From the NCBI RefSeq assembly GCF_018618755.1, contig NZ_JACSMR010000001.1, forward strand, positions 698,618-762,617: a DNA stretch of 64,000 nucleotides. Direction: 5' to 3'. This stretch comes from Exiguobacterium sp. s193 (GTDB taxonomy: Bacteria > Bacillota > Bacilli > Exiguobacteriales > Exiguobacteriaceae). Below are positions 6,683 to 15,315 of this stretch, piece by piece. The position numbers were made by a program, and so were the translations under genes. Under the pieces are notes generated by a model. The model was not told where the DNA came from and did not search any database. It saw only the letters and a list, made by a program, of their open reading frames with translations. How positions within the stretch are numbered: the first letter of the stretch is position 1; each line of letters begins with the position of its first letter.

Positions 6683-7264
6683 ATGAAAAAACTCGCTGTT
6701 TTTTGTGGTTCAAAAGATGGAGCCTCTCACGTTTTCCGTGAAGCCGCTGCAACGCTCGGTACGATACTCACACAACATGACTTAACTCTCGTCTACGGCG
6801 GTTCACGTGTCGGGACGATGGGCGCTGTCGCCGATGCCGTACTTGCTGCGAACGGACAAGCAATCGGTGTTTTGCCTCATTTCTTACAAGAAAAAGAGAT
6901 TGCCCACCCGAATCTGACGGAACTTCACCTCGTCAGTTCGATGCATGAACGAAAAGCGAAGATGGCCGAACTGGCGGACGGATTCATCATCTTACCGGGC
7001 GGCCCAGGGACAATGGAAGAATTTTTTGAGGTCTTCACGTGGGCCCAGCTTGGTCTACATGAAAAACCGTGTGGCATCTTGAATATCGACGGGTATTACG
7101 ATTCCCTGATTGCTTTGTTCAAGCAGATGGAAACGCAAGGTTTCCTCATCCCGGAACATGCTGCGATGTTACTCGTCGAGTCGACGCCTGAAGCATTGCT
7201 TGAGCGGTTCCGTCACTACGAGGCACCTCATGTGAAGTCTTATTTGAATACGAAGCAAACGTAA
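6683..7264 (+). CDS. LOG family protein (nucleoside 5'-monophosphate phosphoribohydrolase)
   Basis: A 193-residue Rossmann-like protein of the Lonely Guy (LOG, TIGR00730) family. The family hallmark is clear: PGGPGTMEEFFE near residue 110, with the preceding SMHERKAKMAELADGFI block and the N-terminal VFCGSKDG and VYGGSRVGTMG loops. Such enzymes cleave nucleoside monophosphates (cytokinin ribosides in plants) to base and ribose-5-phosphate. In bacteria the physiological substrate is usually unknown. The start has AGGAGG 10 nt upstream. Length is normal. The gene's terminator appears to have been split off by an inserted repeat element: a hairpin without T-tract lies near the stop codon and one with a T-tract lies 450 bp further on. 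Confidence 0.92.
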   Translation: MKKLAVFCGSKDGASHVFREAAATLGTILTQHDLTLVYGGSRVGTMGAVADAVLAANGQAIGVLPHFLQEKEIAHPNLTELHLVSSMHERKAKMAELADGFIILPGGPGTMEEFFEVFTWAQLGLHEKPCGILNIDGYYDSLIALFKQMETQGFLIPEHAAMLLVESTPEALLERFRHYEAPHVKSYLNTKQT

Positions 7265-7303
7265 ACACCACGTTCCCTTAGATGCTTTTCTACCTAAGTT
7301 TTA

Positions 7304-7329
7304 AAGTCATTTCTTTTAAGAAGTGGCTT
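7304..7329. repeat. Left flanking hairpin of dispersed element copy A (no T-tract)
   Basis: AAGTCATTTCTT and AAGAAGTGGCTT pair fully when G-T pairs are allowed. The hairpin closely resembles the T-tracted hairpin at 7716-7742 on the other side of the element, as if the terminator had been duplicated. Confidence 0.7.
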
Positions 7330-7715
7330 CAGCGTGTAGACAAACTCTCATGAAGCGTGAACATGCAATAACGAGAGACAATCCGGTCGCGCTTCCCTGT
7401 CTCGCCTCGTCTTCAAAGCGGCAATCTTCCGCGCCGCTACAGCAAAGCTGCAGGGTCGCGATCGATTGCTTTTCGCTTTAAAAGCGATTCGAGACGGATT
7501 GCGCTCTAAGCCGTCTGTTCCCTCACGGTATTACCTAAAAAGCGTCACGTTTCGTTGACTCCTGCGGGGAAAAGTGCGTTTTTAACGCACTTTCAGAGGC
7601 AGGCAAGACCCTGCTCGTTGTCCGTTAGGATCAAGGAGCAACGGCTTGCGCCTCGCCCGAGGAAAGCAACGAAAAAAGATGCTTGATCTCCGGATGGCAC
7701 TTTGTCTACAGCCTG
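7330..7715. repeat. Dispersed intergenic element, copy A (with 137-bp internal insert)
   Basis: This non-coding segment matches 59201-59447 over most of its length. Both contain AGCGTGTAGACA, ATGAAGCGTGAACA, AAGCGTCACGTTTCGTTGAC, the hairpin AAAGTGCG-TTTTTAA-CGCACTTT, GGCAGGCAAGACCCTGCTC and GGAGCAACGGCTTGCGCCTC. Ends are imperfect inverted repeats (TCAG-CG-TGTAGACAAA against TCAG-GC-TGTAGACAAA). Copy A carries 137 extra bases (7386-7522) that copy B lacks. No open frame or transposase is present, so this looks like a MITE-like or REP-like element. The stretch holds no gene. Confidence 0.8.
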
Positions 7716-7747
7716 AAGTCACTTCGATTTAAGAAGTGACTTTTTTC
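7716..7747 (+). terminator. Terminator with T-tract, right flank of element copy A
   Basis: AAGTCACTTC-gattta-AGAAGTGACTT is followed by TTTTTTC on the forward strand. It is probably the original terminator of the LOG gene, now separated from it by the element. Confidence 0.8.
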
Positions 7748-7757
7748 TTTCCCCGCA

Positions 7758-8642
7758 TCACCCCTGATCGTCCCACTCCGCGACGTACTGCTTCAGTAGA
7801 GCTTTGACTTCCTCTTGAATCTCCCCGTCCTTCAGCGCGAAGGCGAGTGTCGTCTCGACGTACCCCATCTTCTCCCCGACATCAAACCGGTCCCCTTCGA
7901 TGTCGTAGGCATAGACGTCCTCGACCCCATTCAACCGTTCAATCGCGTCCGTCAACTGGATTTCACCACCGGAACCGACTTCTTGCGTCTCTAAGTAATT
8001 AAAGATCGCCGGGGTCAAAATGTATCGTCCGATGATCGCCATGTTCGACGGTGCCGTCCCTTGCTTTGGTTTTTCGACGAATTGACGGACTTGATAGCGG
8101 CGTCCGACTTGATCGCTTGGGTCGATGATGCCGTACCGGTGTGTATGCTCCGGCGCGACCTGCTGAACACCGATGACGGACGAATCCGTCGCTTCGTACT
8201 GATTGATCAATTGTTTGAGACCCGGAGGTTCCGCGACGATCAAGTCGTCTCCGAGTAGCACGGCGAATGGTTCATTCCCGATGAAATGACGGGCACTCCA
8301 TATCGCGTGTCCAAGACCCTTTGGTTCCTTTTGACGAATGTAATGGATTTCAGCCATCGTCGTCGAGGCATCGACTTCCTTCAAAAGTGCAAGCTTCCCT
8401 TTTTGACGCAATATGTTTTCAAGCTCCGGCGCATGGTCAAAGTGATCCTCGATTGCTCGTTTGTTGCGCCCTGAGACGATGATGATCTGTTCGATTCCTG
8501 AGGCGACGGCTTCCTCGACGATGTATTGGATCGTCGGTTTCGTCAAAATCGGTAACATCTCTTTCGGCATTGCTTTCGTCGCTGGCAAAAAACGTGTTCC
8601 GAGTCCTGCCGCCGGAATGATGGCTTTTCGAATCTTCTGCAT
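7758..8642 (-). CDS. galU: UTP-glucose-1-phosphate uridylyltransferase (copy 1)
   Basis: A 294-residue GalU that makes UDP-glucose from UTP and glucose-1-phosphate. Hallmarks are the N-terminal nucleotide loop [38 protein letters not shown], the GDD metal site in AVLLGDDLI, and VEKP plus [14 protein letters not shown]. The ATG at 8642 is preferred over TTG 8648 because AGGGGG lies 8 nt upstream. The gene stands beside tagG/tagH, which fits supply of UDP-glucose for teichoic-acid glucosylation or glycolipid anchors. A second galU (43364-44257) sits in the capsule locus. Confidence 0.95.
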   Translation of the reverse strand: MQKIRKAIIPAAGLGTRFLPATKAMPKEMLPILTKPTIQYIVEEAVASGIEQIIIVSGRNKRAIEDHFDHAPELENILRQKGKLALLKEVDASTTMAEIHYIRQKEPKGLGHAIWSARHFIGNEPFAVLLGDDLIVAEPPGLKQLINQYEATDSSVIGVQQVAPEHTHRYGIIDPSDQVGRRYQVRQFVEKPKQGTAPSNMAIIGRYILTPAIFNYLETQEVGSGGEIQLTDAIERLNGVEDVYAYDIEGDRFDVGEKMGYVETTLAFALKDGEIQEEVKALLKQYVAEWDDQG

Positions 8643-8730
8643 CCTCAAGTCCCCCTGTTTGTTAATTTACTAACCGTACCTGTCCGTTATACTACTTCTT
8701 TTTCGGACAACCGATTCCCTGTTTTCTAGT

Positions 8731-8765
8731 CAAAAAAAGACCAGCGTGCCTCGGCACCGCTGGTC
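8731..8765 (-). terminator. Terminator downstream of tagH
   Basis: GACCAGCG / CGCTGGTC stem with a reverse-strand run of seven T, directly after the tagH stop codon. Confidence 0.9.
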
Positions 8766-8773
8766 GTTCCATC

Positions 8774-9727
8774 TTAAAATAAGTTGAGAATGGCGTCACT
8801 GAGCGAAGAGAATGATGGTGTCTCGTCAATCACCATCACACTGCCGGCAGCAAGGACGAGCAATCCGAGTCCGGACAAAATCCAACCTGGATGTTTGACC
8901 GTGTCTTCAGCATCGACATTTTGTTTCCCTCGGCGTGCGTTTTGGGCTTGCTCTTGCAAGCGGTCCTTCCGGTATTGGTGCTGCTCTTCTTTTGACAGTT
9001 TCTTATATGACAGTAAAAAGCGTTTGTACTGTGGGACGACGTCTTTCGTCGTGCCATCGAGTTTGACTTGACCGTACTCGAGCCAAATCACACGCTCACA
9101 GAAGTTTCGGATTTGCGACAACGAGTGACTGACGAAGATGATCGTCTTGCCTTCGTCCTTAAACTCGTTCATCTTATCGATACACCGATTATAGAACGTT
9201 TGGTCACCGACCGATAACGCTTCATCGACAATCAGGATATCGGCATCGACGTTGACAGCGATCGCGAATCCGAGACGCGACTTCATCCCACTCGAATATT
9301 TTTTAATCGGTTGGTCGATGAAGTCCCCGATATCAGCGAAATCGATGATACCCGGCATCCGGCGATTGATTTCTGCGTCATCCATCCCGAGCATCAAACA
9401 CTTGAGGCGGATGTTCTCACGTCCCGTCAAGACACTTTTCAGTCCTTGCGAGACGGCGATGATCGCGACTTCTCCATTGATTTCGACGTCGCCTTCATTG
9501 GCATAGATGATACCTGAAATCAAGTTCGATAACGTCGATTTTCCGGAACCGTTGATCCCGACGAGACCGACGACTTCCCCTGACCCGATTTCGAGTGAGA
9601 TGTCACGCAGTGCCGTGAACGTCTTCACATTTTTACTTTGTTTCTTAAATAACAGCTTAAATTTTTCTTTCGTAGTCGTGACCATGTCAAACCGTTTCGT
9701 GACATGTTCGAGTTTTATCATAGACAT
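8774..9727 (-). CDS. tagH: Teichoic acid export ABC transporter, ATP-binding protein TagH
   Basis: A 317-residue ATPase with Walker A GINGSGKSTL (near residue 57), signature YSSGMKSRLGFA, Walker B ILIVDEALSVGD and the switch histidine in IIFVSHS. The N-terminal insert ahead of Walker A is typical of the polysaccharide-export (ABCA/Wzt-TagH) class. A C-terminal extension with a single membrane helix (GWILSGLGLLVLAAGSVMVI) resembles TagH of Bacillus, where it reaches outside. With TagG it moves undecaprenyl-linked teichoic acid across the membrane. It lies 15 nt downstream of tagG in one operon and has a clear terminator. Confidence 0.93.
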   Translation of the reverse strand: MSMIKLEHVTKRFDMVTTTKEKFKLLFKKQSKNVKTFTALRDISLEIGSGEVVGLVGINGSGKSTLSNLISGIIYANEGDVEINGEVAIIAVSQGLKSVLTGRENIRLKCLMLGMDDAEINRRMPGIIDFADIGDFIDQPIKKYSSGMKSRLGFAIAVNVDADILIVDEALSVGDQTFYNRCIDKMNEFKDEGKTIIFVSHSLSQIRNFCERVIWLEYGQVKLDGTTKDVVPQYKRFLLSYKKLSKEEQHQYRKDRLQEQAQNARRGKQNVDAEDTVKHPGWILSGLGLLVLAAGSVMVIDETPSFSSLSDAILNLF

Positions 9728-9742
9728 AGCGATTTCCTTCCC

Positions 9743-10552
9743 TTAAACGAGCTCAGTGAATGATTTACGGAACTTAATGTGCAAGTAAGTCCCGGCTGTG
9801 AATAATAGAAGCGTCACGCTCCAGAAATATAGTCCCGTCGGCCATTCCTGCCAGACCCAGGCGCCACCGAGCAGGCTCGCGCGGTATCCTTCGACGAGGT
9901 AGAAGACCGGGTTTAGACGGAGCAGACCATGTAAGACATCTGGGAACCGTTCAATGTTCCACAGAATCGGAGTCAAATAAAAGAGCATCCGCATCATCGA
10001 TTGTAAGAAGAGCTGGATGTCTTTGACGAGTGTGATCAGCGTCGAGAAGCACAGTGAAAAGGCATAGACGAAGATGTACGTCGCCGCCATGTAATACGGC
10101 AGTTGGAGCAGCTTCCATGTCATCGGAATTCCATTCAGCAGGATGACGACAAACACGATCAACAGCATCGCGAAGTGTTGGTACATCCGTGACAGGATGA
10201 CGTACGACGGGATGGCACTCATCGGGAAACGCATCTTCGTCACCATCGCGAGCCGGTTGTTGATCGAGTTCGATCCACGGAGTAACGCATCGTTGATGAA
10301 GAACCAGACGACGATCCCGCAAAGCAACCAGACGATGAACGGCGTATCGCCGTCAACGTTTTTGTTCCCTTTCAGACCAACACCAAAGACGAACCAGTAA
10401 ATAAAGATTTGCAGACCGGGGTTGAGAAGCTCCCAGAGTAAACCAAGGCGTTGCTCCGCGTGCGCCGATTTAATCTCGTATCGTGCGAGGCGCCGAATCA
10501 GCGGAAAATTCTCCACTTGTTCGCGGATGATATTTTTCATTTCGTTCAACAT
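9743..10552 (-). CDS. tagG: Teichoic acid export ABC transporter, permease TagG
   Basis: A 269-residue ABC-2 type permease with six predicted membrane helices. The conserved N-terminus reads RLARYEIKSAHAEQRLGLLWELLNP, followed by LQIFIYWFVFGVG, and the late helices hold TPILWNIERFPDVLHGLLRLNPV, typical of TagG/Wzm. It forms the channel half of the wall teichoic acid flippase with TagH, encoded directly downstream. A sigma-A promoter lies about 200 bp upstream, giving a long leader that holds a small palindrome. Length and topology are normal. Confidence 0.93.
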   Translation of the reverse strand: MLNEMKNIIREQVENFPLIRRLARYEIKSAHAEQRLGLLWELLNPGLQIFIYWFVFGVGLKGNKNVDGDTPFIVWLLCGIVVWFFINDALLRGSNSINNRLAMVTKMRFPMSAIPSYVILSRMYQHFAMLLIVFVVILLNGIPMTWKLLQLPYYMAATYIFVYAFSLCFSTLITLVKDIQLFLQSMMRMLFYLTPILWNIERFPDVLHGLLRLNPVFYLVEGYRASLLGGAWVWQEWPTGLYFWSVTLLLFTAGTYLHIKFRKSFTELV

Positions 10553-10656
10553 AATTAAGTTCCTTCCGATCCGTAGAGGTACATGTATTTTAGTTCAGTT
10601 ACTTCTAGTCAAGATGACGGGTAGATCCGCGATGTCTTCAAACGAATCCATTCCCG

Positions 10657-10679
10657 TTGGCAGGGCACATGCCCTACCT
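10657..10679. promoter_or_regulatory. Palindrome in the tagGH leader
   Basis: AGGGCA-CA-TGCCCT with flanking partly paired bases forms a compact hairpin within the 200-nt tagGH leader. No T-tract follows, so it is not a terminator. Role unknown. Confidence 0.4.
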
Positions 10680-10758
10680 AATGTTTCGTATTCCCCCCTT
10701 CAGATGGGACAAATCTTTTCATATTAAAAGTAGGTGATATTCACCATATACTTAATCA

Positions 10759-10787
10759 ATTCTAGCCATCGTTAAAAATCGTGTCAA
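10759..10787 (-). promoter_or_regulatory. Promoter of tagGH
   Basis: On the reverse strand, TTGACA (10787-10782), a 17-nt spacer and TAGAAT (10764-10759) make a near-consensus sigma-A promoter about 205 nt upstream of the tagG start. Confidence 0.75.
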
Positions 10788-10806
10788 TCTATTGAGGAAA
10801 CCGACA

Positions 10807-10998
10807 CTAAACTGTAGCTTTCTCAACGACAAAAAACCGCTCTCCTGGATGTGTGTCTACATCAAGTGGGAGCGGTTCAGCATGTGTAAAAGCCGGAAGA
10901 CCAATCGTCGTTGGTGGAGATGACAACCCCCAGACGAGCAAGGCAATCATCATACAAAGAATGATGACGATCAGACTTCCCCGAATCGATTCATTCAT
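10807..10998 (-). CDS. Small single-pass membrane protein
   Basis: A 63-residue protein (MNESIRGSLIVIILCMMIALLVWGLSS...) with one N-terminal helix and an extracellular-type tail rich in Pro, ending ERFFVVEKATV. Not recognised. Three in-frame ATGs exist. The one at 10998 is chosen because GGAAGG lies 12 nt upstream and directly abuts the next one out. It lies upstream of the tagGH promoter, in the same direction. Function unknown. Confidence 0.5.
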   Translation of the reverse strand: MNESIRGSLIVIILCMMIALLVWGLSSPPTTIGLPAFTHAEPLPLDVDTHPGERFFVVEKATV

Positions 10999-11369
10999 AA
11001 AGTTAGTCATCCTTCCATCCATAAGTTCGCTACTACCCATGATACAAGATTATCCCACTAAAAACTACAAGCTGATTATCAAATAATGGGAATGATCGAT
11101 AAACTCATCGTATTTTTCTGTTCCCTTTTGCAGAAATCTGAAATATAATGAAAGCGTTATCATTTATTAATTGCTTGTCTTCTGACTGCTTCCACGTCGA
11201 TTAACAGACCTTTTTAATCCGTTGTCCCGTCGTCTGACCTAAGAATTTACGAATTTTTCAAAACATTTACGACAAAACGTTTTACAAAACACTTATAGTA
11301 GAAGAAGAGGTCAACGATCGCATTTTGACCTTGCATTCATACACCCACTTTGAAGGAGGATTTCTACGT

Positions 11370-13466
11370 ATGTACAAATCAAAACCGCTTTACGCGGCAG
11401 CCGTCGCTGTCGCCTTGACGACATCGGCAATCGTGCCGGTTGCGCAAACAACTGTTTCTGCTGCAACGCATGTTAAAGTCAAAACGGTCAAACTCAAGTC
11501 ACTCGTCTTCACGAAAGGTGCCCCGGTCAAATTACCTGCTACATACAAGGGCAACAAAATCACGTGGAAAAAGTATGACACACACCTCTTCAACCGTTAC
11601 CAAACCGTCAAAGGTACGTACGGTAAGAAAAAATCACCAATCGAAGTGAAAATCCACGTCCAAAACTACGCTGTCAAATTCGTCGATCATGTAAAAGAAC
11701 AGACAATCTATGTCGGTGAAAAACCGGTTCTTCCGAAAAAACTGGCTGTCCTTTACGCAACAGGTCGCGTTTACGACAAACCGGTCCACTGGACGAAAGT
11801 GGATACCGATGAGTCAGGTGTTAAATATGCGGTCGCAACATACAAACGTCTTGGAAAAACGATTACGCTTAAAGCAAAAATCAATGTCCTCGACATGAAT
11901 AAAGAAGATTTCTCAATCGGCTTACTCCACACGAACGATACTCACGCAAATCTTGATAAGGTCGCAAAACGTGCGACTGTCATCAAGGAACTTCGTGCAA
12001 GCTACAAAGCAGACGGTAAACCATCACTCTTGCTTGACGCCGGTGACGTTTTCTCGGGCTCGCTCTACTTCAATAAATTCCGTGGTCAAGCTGACCTCGA
12101 ATTGATGAACTATATGAAATACGACTTGATGACGTTCGGTAACCATGAGTTCGACCTCGGAGATCAAGACAACCACCAAGCACTGAAAGATTTCGTCACG
12201 AACGCGAAGTTCCCATTCATCTCGGCGAACGTCGATTTCAGCAAAAACGACTTGCTTGCCGGACTTCAATCGAAGACGATCACAACAAGTCCTGCTAAAG
12301 GACATATCTACCAAGGTGTAATCAAAGAATACAAAGGACAAAAAATCGGTTTCTTCGGCTTAACAACAGAAGAAACAGCTGAAATCTCAAGCCCGGGTAC
12401 AGTCGCTTTCGCGAACTATATCGCGAGTGCACAAGCCACCGTCAAAAAATTCGAAGCCCGAGGCGTCAACAAAATCGTCGCTTTGACACACATCGGATTC
12501 GATGACAACGAAGCAGTCGATAACGACCAGTTACTTGCTCGTAACGTTGACGGAATCGATGTCATCGTCGGCGGTCACTCGCATACGAAACTTGAAGCAC
12601 CTGTCGTCGTCGACGGTGAAACGGTTCCTGGTAAAACAGAACCGACGATCATCGCTCAAGCTTACCAATACGGCGACTTCCTTGGAAATCTCGATTTGAC
12701 GTTCGACTACAAAGGGAAATTGACGGAGTACAACGGTTCTCTGATTGACGTCTCTAAAGCAGCAGAAGACGCAAGAGCGGCTGAAATCCTTAAACCATAT
12801 GCGGATCAAATCGCTGAACTCAAAAACGAAGAAGTCGGCGCGAACATCGTCAACGAGCTCACAAACCCACGCGGGGCGGTCAGTGTCCGGAACAGCGAAA
12901 CAGCACTCGGTAACTTGATCACGGACGGTATGCTCAAAAAAGCAAAAGAATACAATAAAGATGCAGTCATCGCCATGCAAAACGGTGGTGGGATCCGTGC
13001 AGCGATCAGTGCCGGTCCACTGACAGTCGGTGAAGTCTTAACGACACTTCCGTTCGGTAACACACTCGCGACTGCTAAAATGACAGGTGCACAAATCAAA
13101 GACTTACTCGAAATCAGCGTCGGTGTCGCCCCAATCGAAAACGGCGGGTTCCTCCACGTATCGGGTATGAAGTTCGAATACAACAGTAAAAATGCTAAAG
13201 GTGAACGCGTAACGAAGATGGAAGTCAACAACGCCGGTACGTACGAAACAATCGACCCTGCGAAGACTTATGTCATCGCGACGAACGCTTTCACAGCAAA
13301 AGGTGGAGATGGACTGACACCATTCGCAGATGCCTATAAAGAAGGACGCGTGACGGATCTTGGTCTCTCGGACTGGGAAAACCTCCGCGACTACACAGCA
13401 TCACTCAAAGAAGTTGATTACAAAATCGAAGGGCGCATCGTCGATACAGCGACTGCACCAAACTAA
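11370..13466 (+). CDS. Secreted 5'-nucleotidase / metallophosphatase with N-terminal surface module
   Basis: A 698-residue exported enzyme. A signal peptide (MYKSKPLYAAAVAVALTTSA, then VSA) is followed by two Ig-like or wall-binding domains (to about residue 185). Next comes a calcineurin-like metallophosphatase (LLHTNDTHANLD, LLLDAGDVFSGS, FGNHEFDLG, ALTHIGF, VGGHSHT) and a C-terminal 5'-nucleotidase domain (NGGGIRAAI, PFGNTLATAKMTG, TNAFTAKGGDG). All metal ligands expected of UshA/YfkN-type enzymes are visible. It should release nucleosides and phosphate from nucleotides outside the cell. The start has GAAGGAGG 10 nt upstream. The N-terminal two-domain module resembles that of the S-layer-like protein at 51692-54955. 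Confidence 0.93.
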   Translation: MYKSKPLYAAAVAVALTTSAIVPVAQTTVSAATHVKVKTVKLKSLVFTKGAPVKLPATYKGNKITWKKYDTHLFNRYQTVKGTYGKKKSPIEVKIHVQNYAVKFVDHVKEQTIYVGEKPVLPKKLAVLYATGRVYDKPVHWTKVDTDESGVKYAVATYKRLGKTITLKAKINVLDMNKEDFSIGLLHTNDTHANLDKVAKRATVIKELRASYKADGKPSLLLDAGDVFSGSLYFNKFRGQADLELMNYMKYDLMTFGNHEFDLGDQDNHQALKDFVTNAKFPFISANVDFSKNDLLAGLQSKTITTSPAKGHIYQGVIKEYKGQKIGFFGLTTEETAEISSPGTVAFANYIASAQATVKKFEARGVNKIVALTHIGFDDNEAVDNDQLLARNVDGIDVIVGGHSHTKLEAPVVVDGETVPGKTEPTIIAQAYQYGDFLGNLDLTFDYKGKLTEYNGSLIDVSKAAEDARAAEILKPYADQIAELKNEEVGANIVNELTNPRGAVSVRNSETALGNLITDGMLKKAKEYNKDAVIAMQNGGGIRAAISAGPLTVGEVLTTLPFGNTLATAKMTGAQIKDLLEISVGVAPIENGGFLHVSGMKFEYNSKNAKGERVTKMEVNNAGTYETIDPAKTYVIATNAFTAKGGDGLTPFADAYKEGRVTDLGLSDWENLRDYTASLKEVDYKIEGRIVDTATAPN

Positions 13467-13477
13467 TTTCAAAGCAA

Positions 13478-13514
13478 AAAGACGCTTCCTCCTCGCGGGG
13501 AAAGCGTCTTTTTT
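13478..13514. terminator. Bidirectional terminator between the 5'-nucleotidase and the convergent M48-like gene
   Basis: AAAGACGCTT / AAGCGTCTTTTTT stem with T-tract. The tail touches the stop codon of the convergent gene. Confidence 0.9.
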
Positions 13515-14947
13515 CATAACGTCTGCGTCATATTCTGTTTTAGAAGCACAATGATATCATCGAGCTCGTATTCTTCCGCGAGCATCAACGGTGTATAGCC
13601 GTCATCATTTTTGATCGCCGGGTCCGCACCCTGTTCAAGCAACAGCTTGACAGTCTCCTTGCCTTCCCCTTCGACGGCATGGTGAAGCGGGGTATAGCCG
13701 TCATCATCTTGTTGGTCAATCTTCTCACCTTGTTTCAAGTAGAGGGCGACTAGTTCCTTGTTATTGCTGTAGACGGCTGTGATGAACGGCCGTTCGCCAA
13801 ACTCGTTGACGGCGTCGAGGTCACTTCCTGCCGCAAGCAACGCTTCAAAAATCGTTTCAAGCCCTTTGCTCGACTTCCGGTATCCGAGATAATGGAGTGC
13901 CGTGTCTCCGTCCGCGTCGACCGCTTCCATGTCTCCGTCCGGCAAGAGTTGCTCGACTTCTTCGAGAGTTCCCTTTTGAATCGCCGCCATCAGCTTTGTC
14001 TCGCCTAAATCCTGTTCACTGGCCACTTCCTCGTCGATAAAGGTCGTCAGGTCTGACAAGAGTTGCGGGACTTGTCCGCCGACAAAAAGCAGGGCAGTGA
14101 TCGCAACGAGACTGACGCTGCCGGCAAGACCTCCAAGCATCCAGCCGTTCCGTCTTGTTTGTCTAACGTCACGCGGGTACTTGCCGGTCGCGGCTAATCG
14201 ACGTAAGATGCTCGGGCGTGTCCGGAACACGTTGCTGACTTCCGTCAAAAACGTCGCGGCGTGTTGTTTTTCCGTTATGTACTGTCCTTCATTGACTTGA
14301 CTCGTCACGGTTGGACCAAGCGTCGAGTAGAAAATCCCCCGGACAGCGGCATCCTGACTTTCCATACACTGAATCGCCATCCGATCCGCTGTTTCTTCAC
14401 AGGCACGTAAGTACGCAAAACGCAGGAACGGAATCCAGCTTCCCAGTAATAAGAGGACCCGCTTTTCGTTATGATTTTGTTTGATGTGCGCGAGCTCACG
14501 TAAAAGTAAAAAGTCATGTGCCTCGTCGTGCTTTTGATAAGACGCCGGGATTAATAAGAGATACGTCTGAAAAATCCACAACAGGCGTGGTGCTGTCAGT
14601 CGGGCATCGTCGATCAAAAATGTCGCCGGCATCCGCCATAAGCCGATTTGTTTCGCTTGACGGTGCACGCGGTGGTAAAGTTCCCCGAACTGCTCCTCGC
14701 TCAACCGGATTTGTTCGCTCCGCAGCACCCTCACCTTGATCGACTTACGGATCAGGAGCAGACTAATTACTAGAAGTGCTATACCAAGGACGATGAGACC
14801 GACGACTCCGAGGGCAAGCAACAGAACTGCAACGCCGCAGCCCGTGACGACGGACGACAGGAGGAGCAGCCAAAAATAAAGACGTTCCCGCTTTGAGGCG
14901 GGTGTTCCGCGTCGCGCCGGTTGGTTCGATTCATGTATGTCATGCAT
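13514..14947 (-). CDS. Membrane M48-like pseudo-protease fused to ankyrin repeats
   Basis: A 477-residue membrane protein. Two N-terminal helices (about 24-70) are followed by an M48 (HtpX/BlaR1-like) domain. In its motif LLLRELAHIKQNH the first zinc histidine of HExxH is Arg (RELAH), while the downstream ACEETADRMA glutamate block is kept. A third helix (GWMLGGLAGSVSLVAITALLF) precedes four or five ankyrin repeats (TALHYLG, RPFITAVYSNNKELVALYL, TPLHHAVEGEGKETVKLLLEQGADPAI, TPLMLAEEYELDDIIVLL). Loss of a zinc ligand suggests no proteolysis. A sensor or scaffold role, with ankyrins on the far side of the membrane from the M48 domain or both cytosolic, is inference. It is transcribed alone. Confidence 0.75.
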   Translation of the reverse strand: MHDIHESNQPARRGTPASKRERLYFWLLLLSSVVTGCGVAVLLLALGVVGLIVLGIALLVISLLLIRKSIKVRVLRSEQIRLSEEQFGELYHRVHRQAKQIGLWRMPATFLIDDARLTAPRLLWIFQTYLLLIPASYQKHDEAHDFLLLRELAHIKQNHNEKRVLLLLGSWIPFLRFAYLRACEETADRMAIQCMESQDAAVRGIFYSTLGPTVTSQVNEGQYITEKQHAATFLTEVSNVFRTRPSILRRLAATGKYPRDVRQTRRNGWMLGGLAGSVSLVAITALLFVGGQVPQLLSDLTTFIDEEVASEQDLGETKLMAAIQKGTLEEVEQLLPDGDMEAVDADGDTALHYLGYRKSSKGLETIFEALLAAGSDLDAVNEFGERPFITAVYSNNKELVALYLKQGEKIDQQDDDGYTPLHHAVEGEGKETVKLLLEQGADPAIKNDDGYTPLMLAEEYELDDIIVLLKQNMTQTL

Positions 14948-15300
14948 GGGTAAATGTTAGACCCCTTTCTTTTCGTTAACGGTTCCTACCTATCGTCTAT
15001 CATACCGATAATTCCAAATAGATTCCAAGTAATTATTACATTTCCTTCTTCAACTCGTCATAATATATTCTAAATACATATTATTAATTTAATACAAAAT
15101 AGAAACAAAATACCTAAAATATGATTAATTCTAATAAAATAAGGGGAAAATCATTTAATACATGATAGTTCAAAAGACTTTAATCAAAATAAGTGAATAC
15201 TTTGCCTCACGAAACACACGTACATAACTAAGTAAAAAGACTCACCGTAGTGTTGTATTTTATTTTTGAAGCACCCTTTATCACATAAATATAGAGAGAA
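14948..15300. other. AT-rich intergenic region without clear gene
   Basis: About 350 bp of AT-rich sequence. It holds the leader of the M48-like gene (AAAGGGG 14 nt before its ATG) and the promoter of the next small gene (15266-15295). A 22-codon frame from 15162 lacks a well-spaced ribosome site. Nothing else was recognised. Confidence 0.6.
15266..15295 (+). promoter_or_regulatory. Promoter of small gene 15316-15510
   Basis: TTGAAG (15266-15271), an 18-nt spacer and TATAGA (15290-15295). Transcription would begin near 15302, just before the GGGAG ribosome site. Confidence 0.5.
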
Positions 15301-15315
15301 ATGGGAGTGGATACC

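Noticed and set aside
7330..7715. Insertion sequence
   Set aside because: The element has short inverted ends but no transposase frame; it can at most be a non-autonomous element.
12531..13231. Two long reverse frames inside the 5'-nucleotidase gene
   Set aside because: They overlap fully a gene with all catalytic motifs and lack ribosome sites.
15162..15230. 22-codon frame in the AT-rich gap before 15316
   Set aside because: The AAGGGG is about 16 nt from the ATG, too far for a normal ribosome site, and no other support exists.
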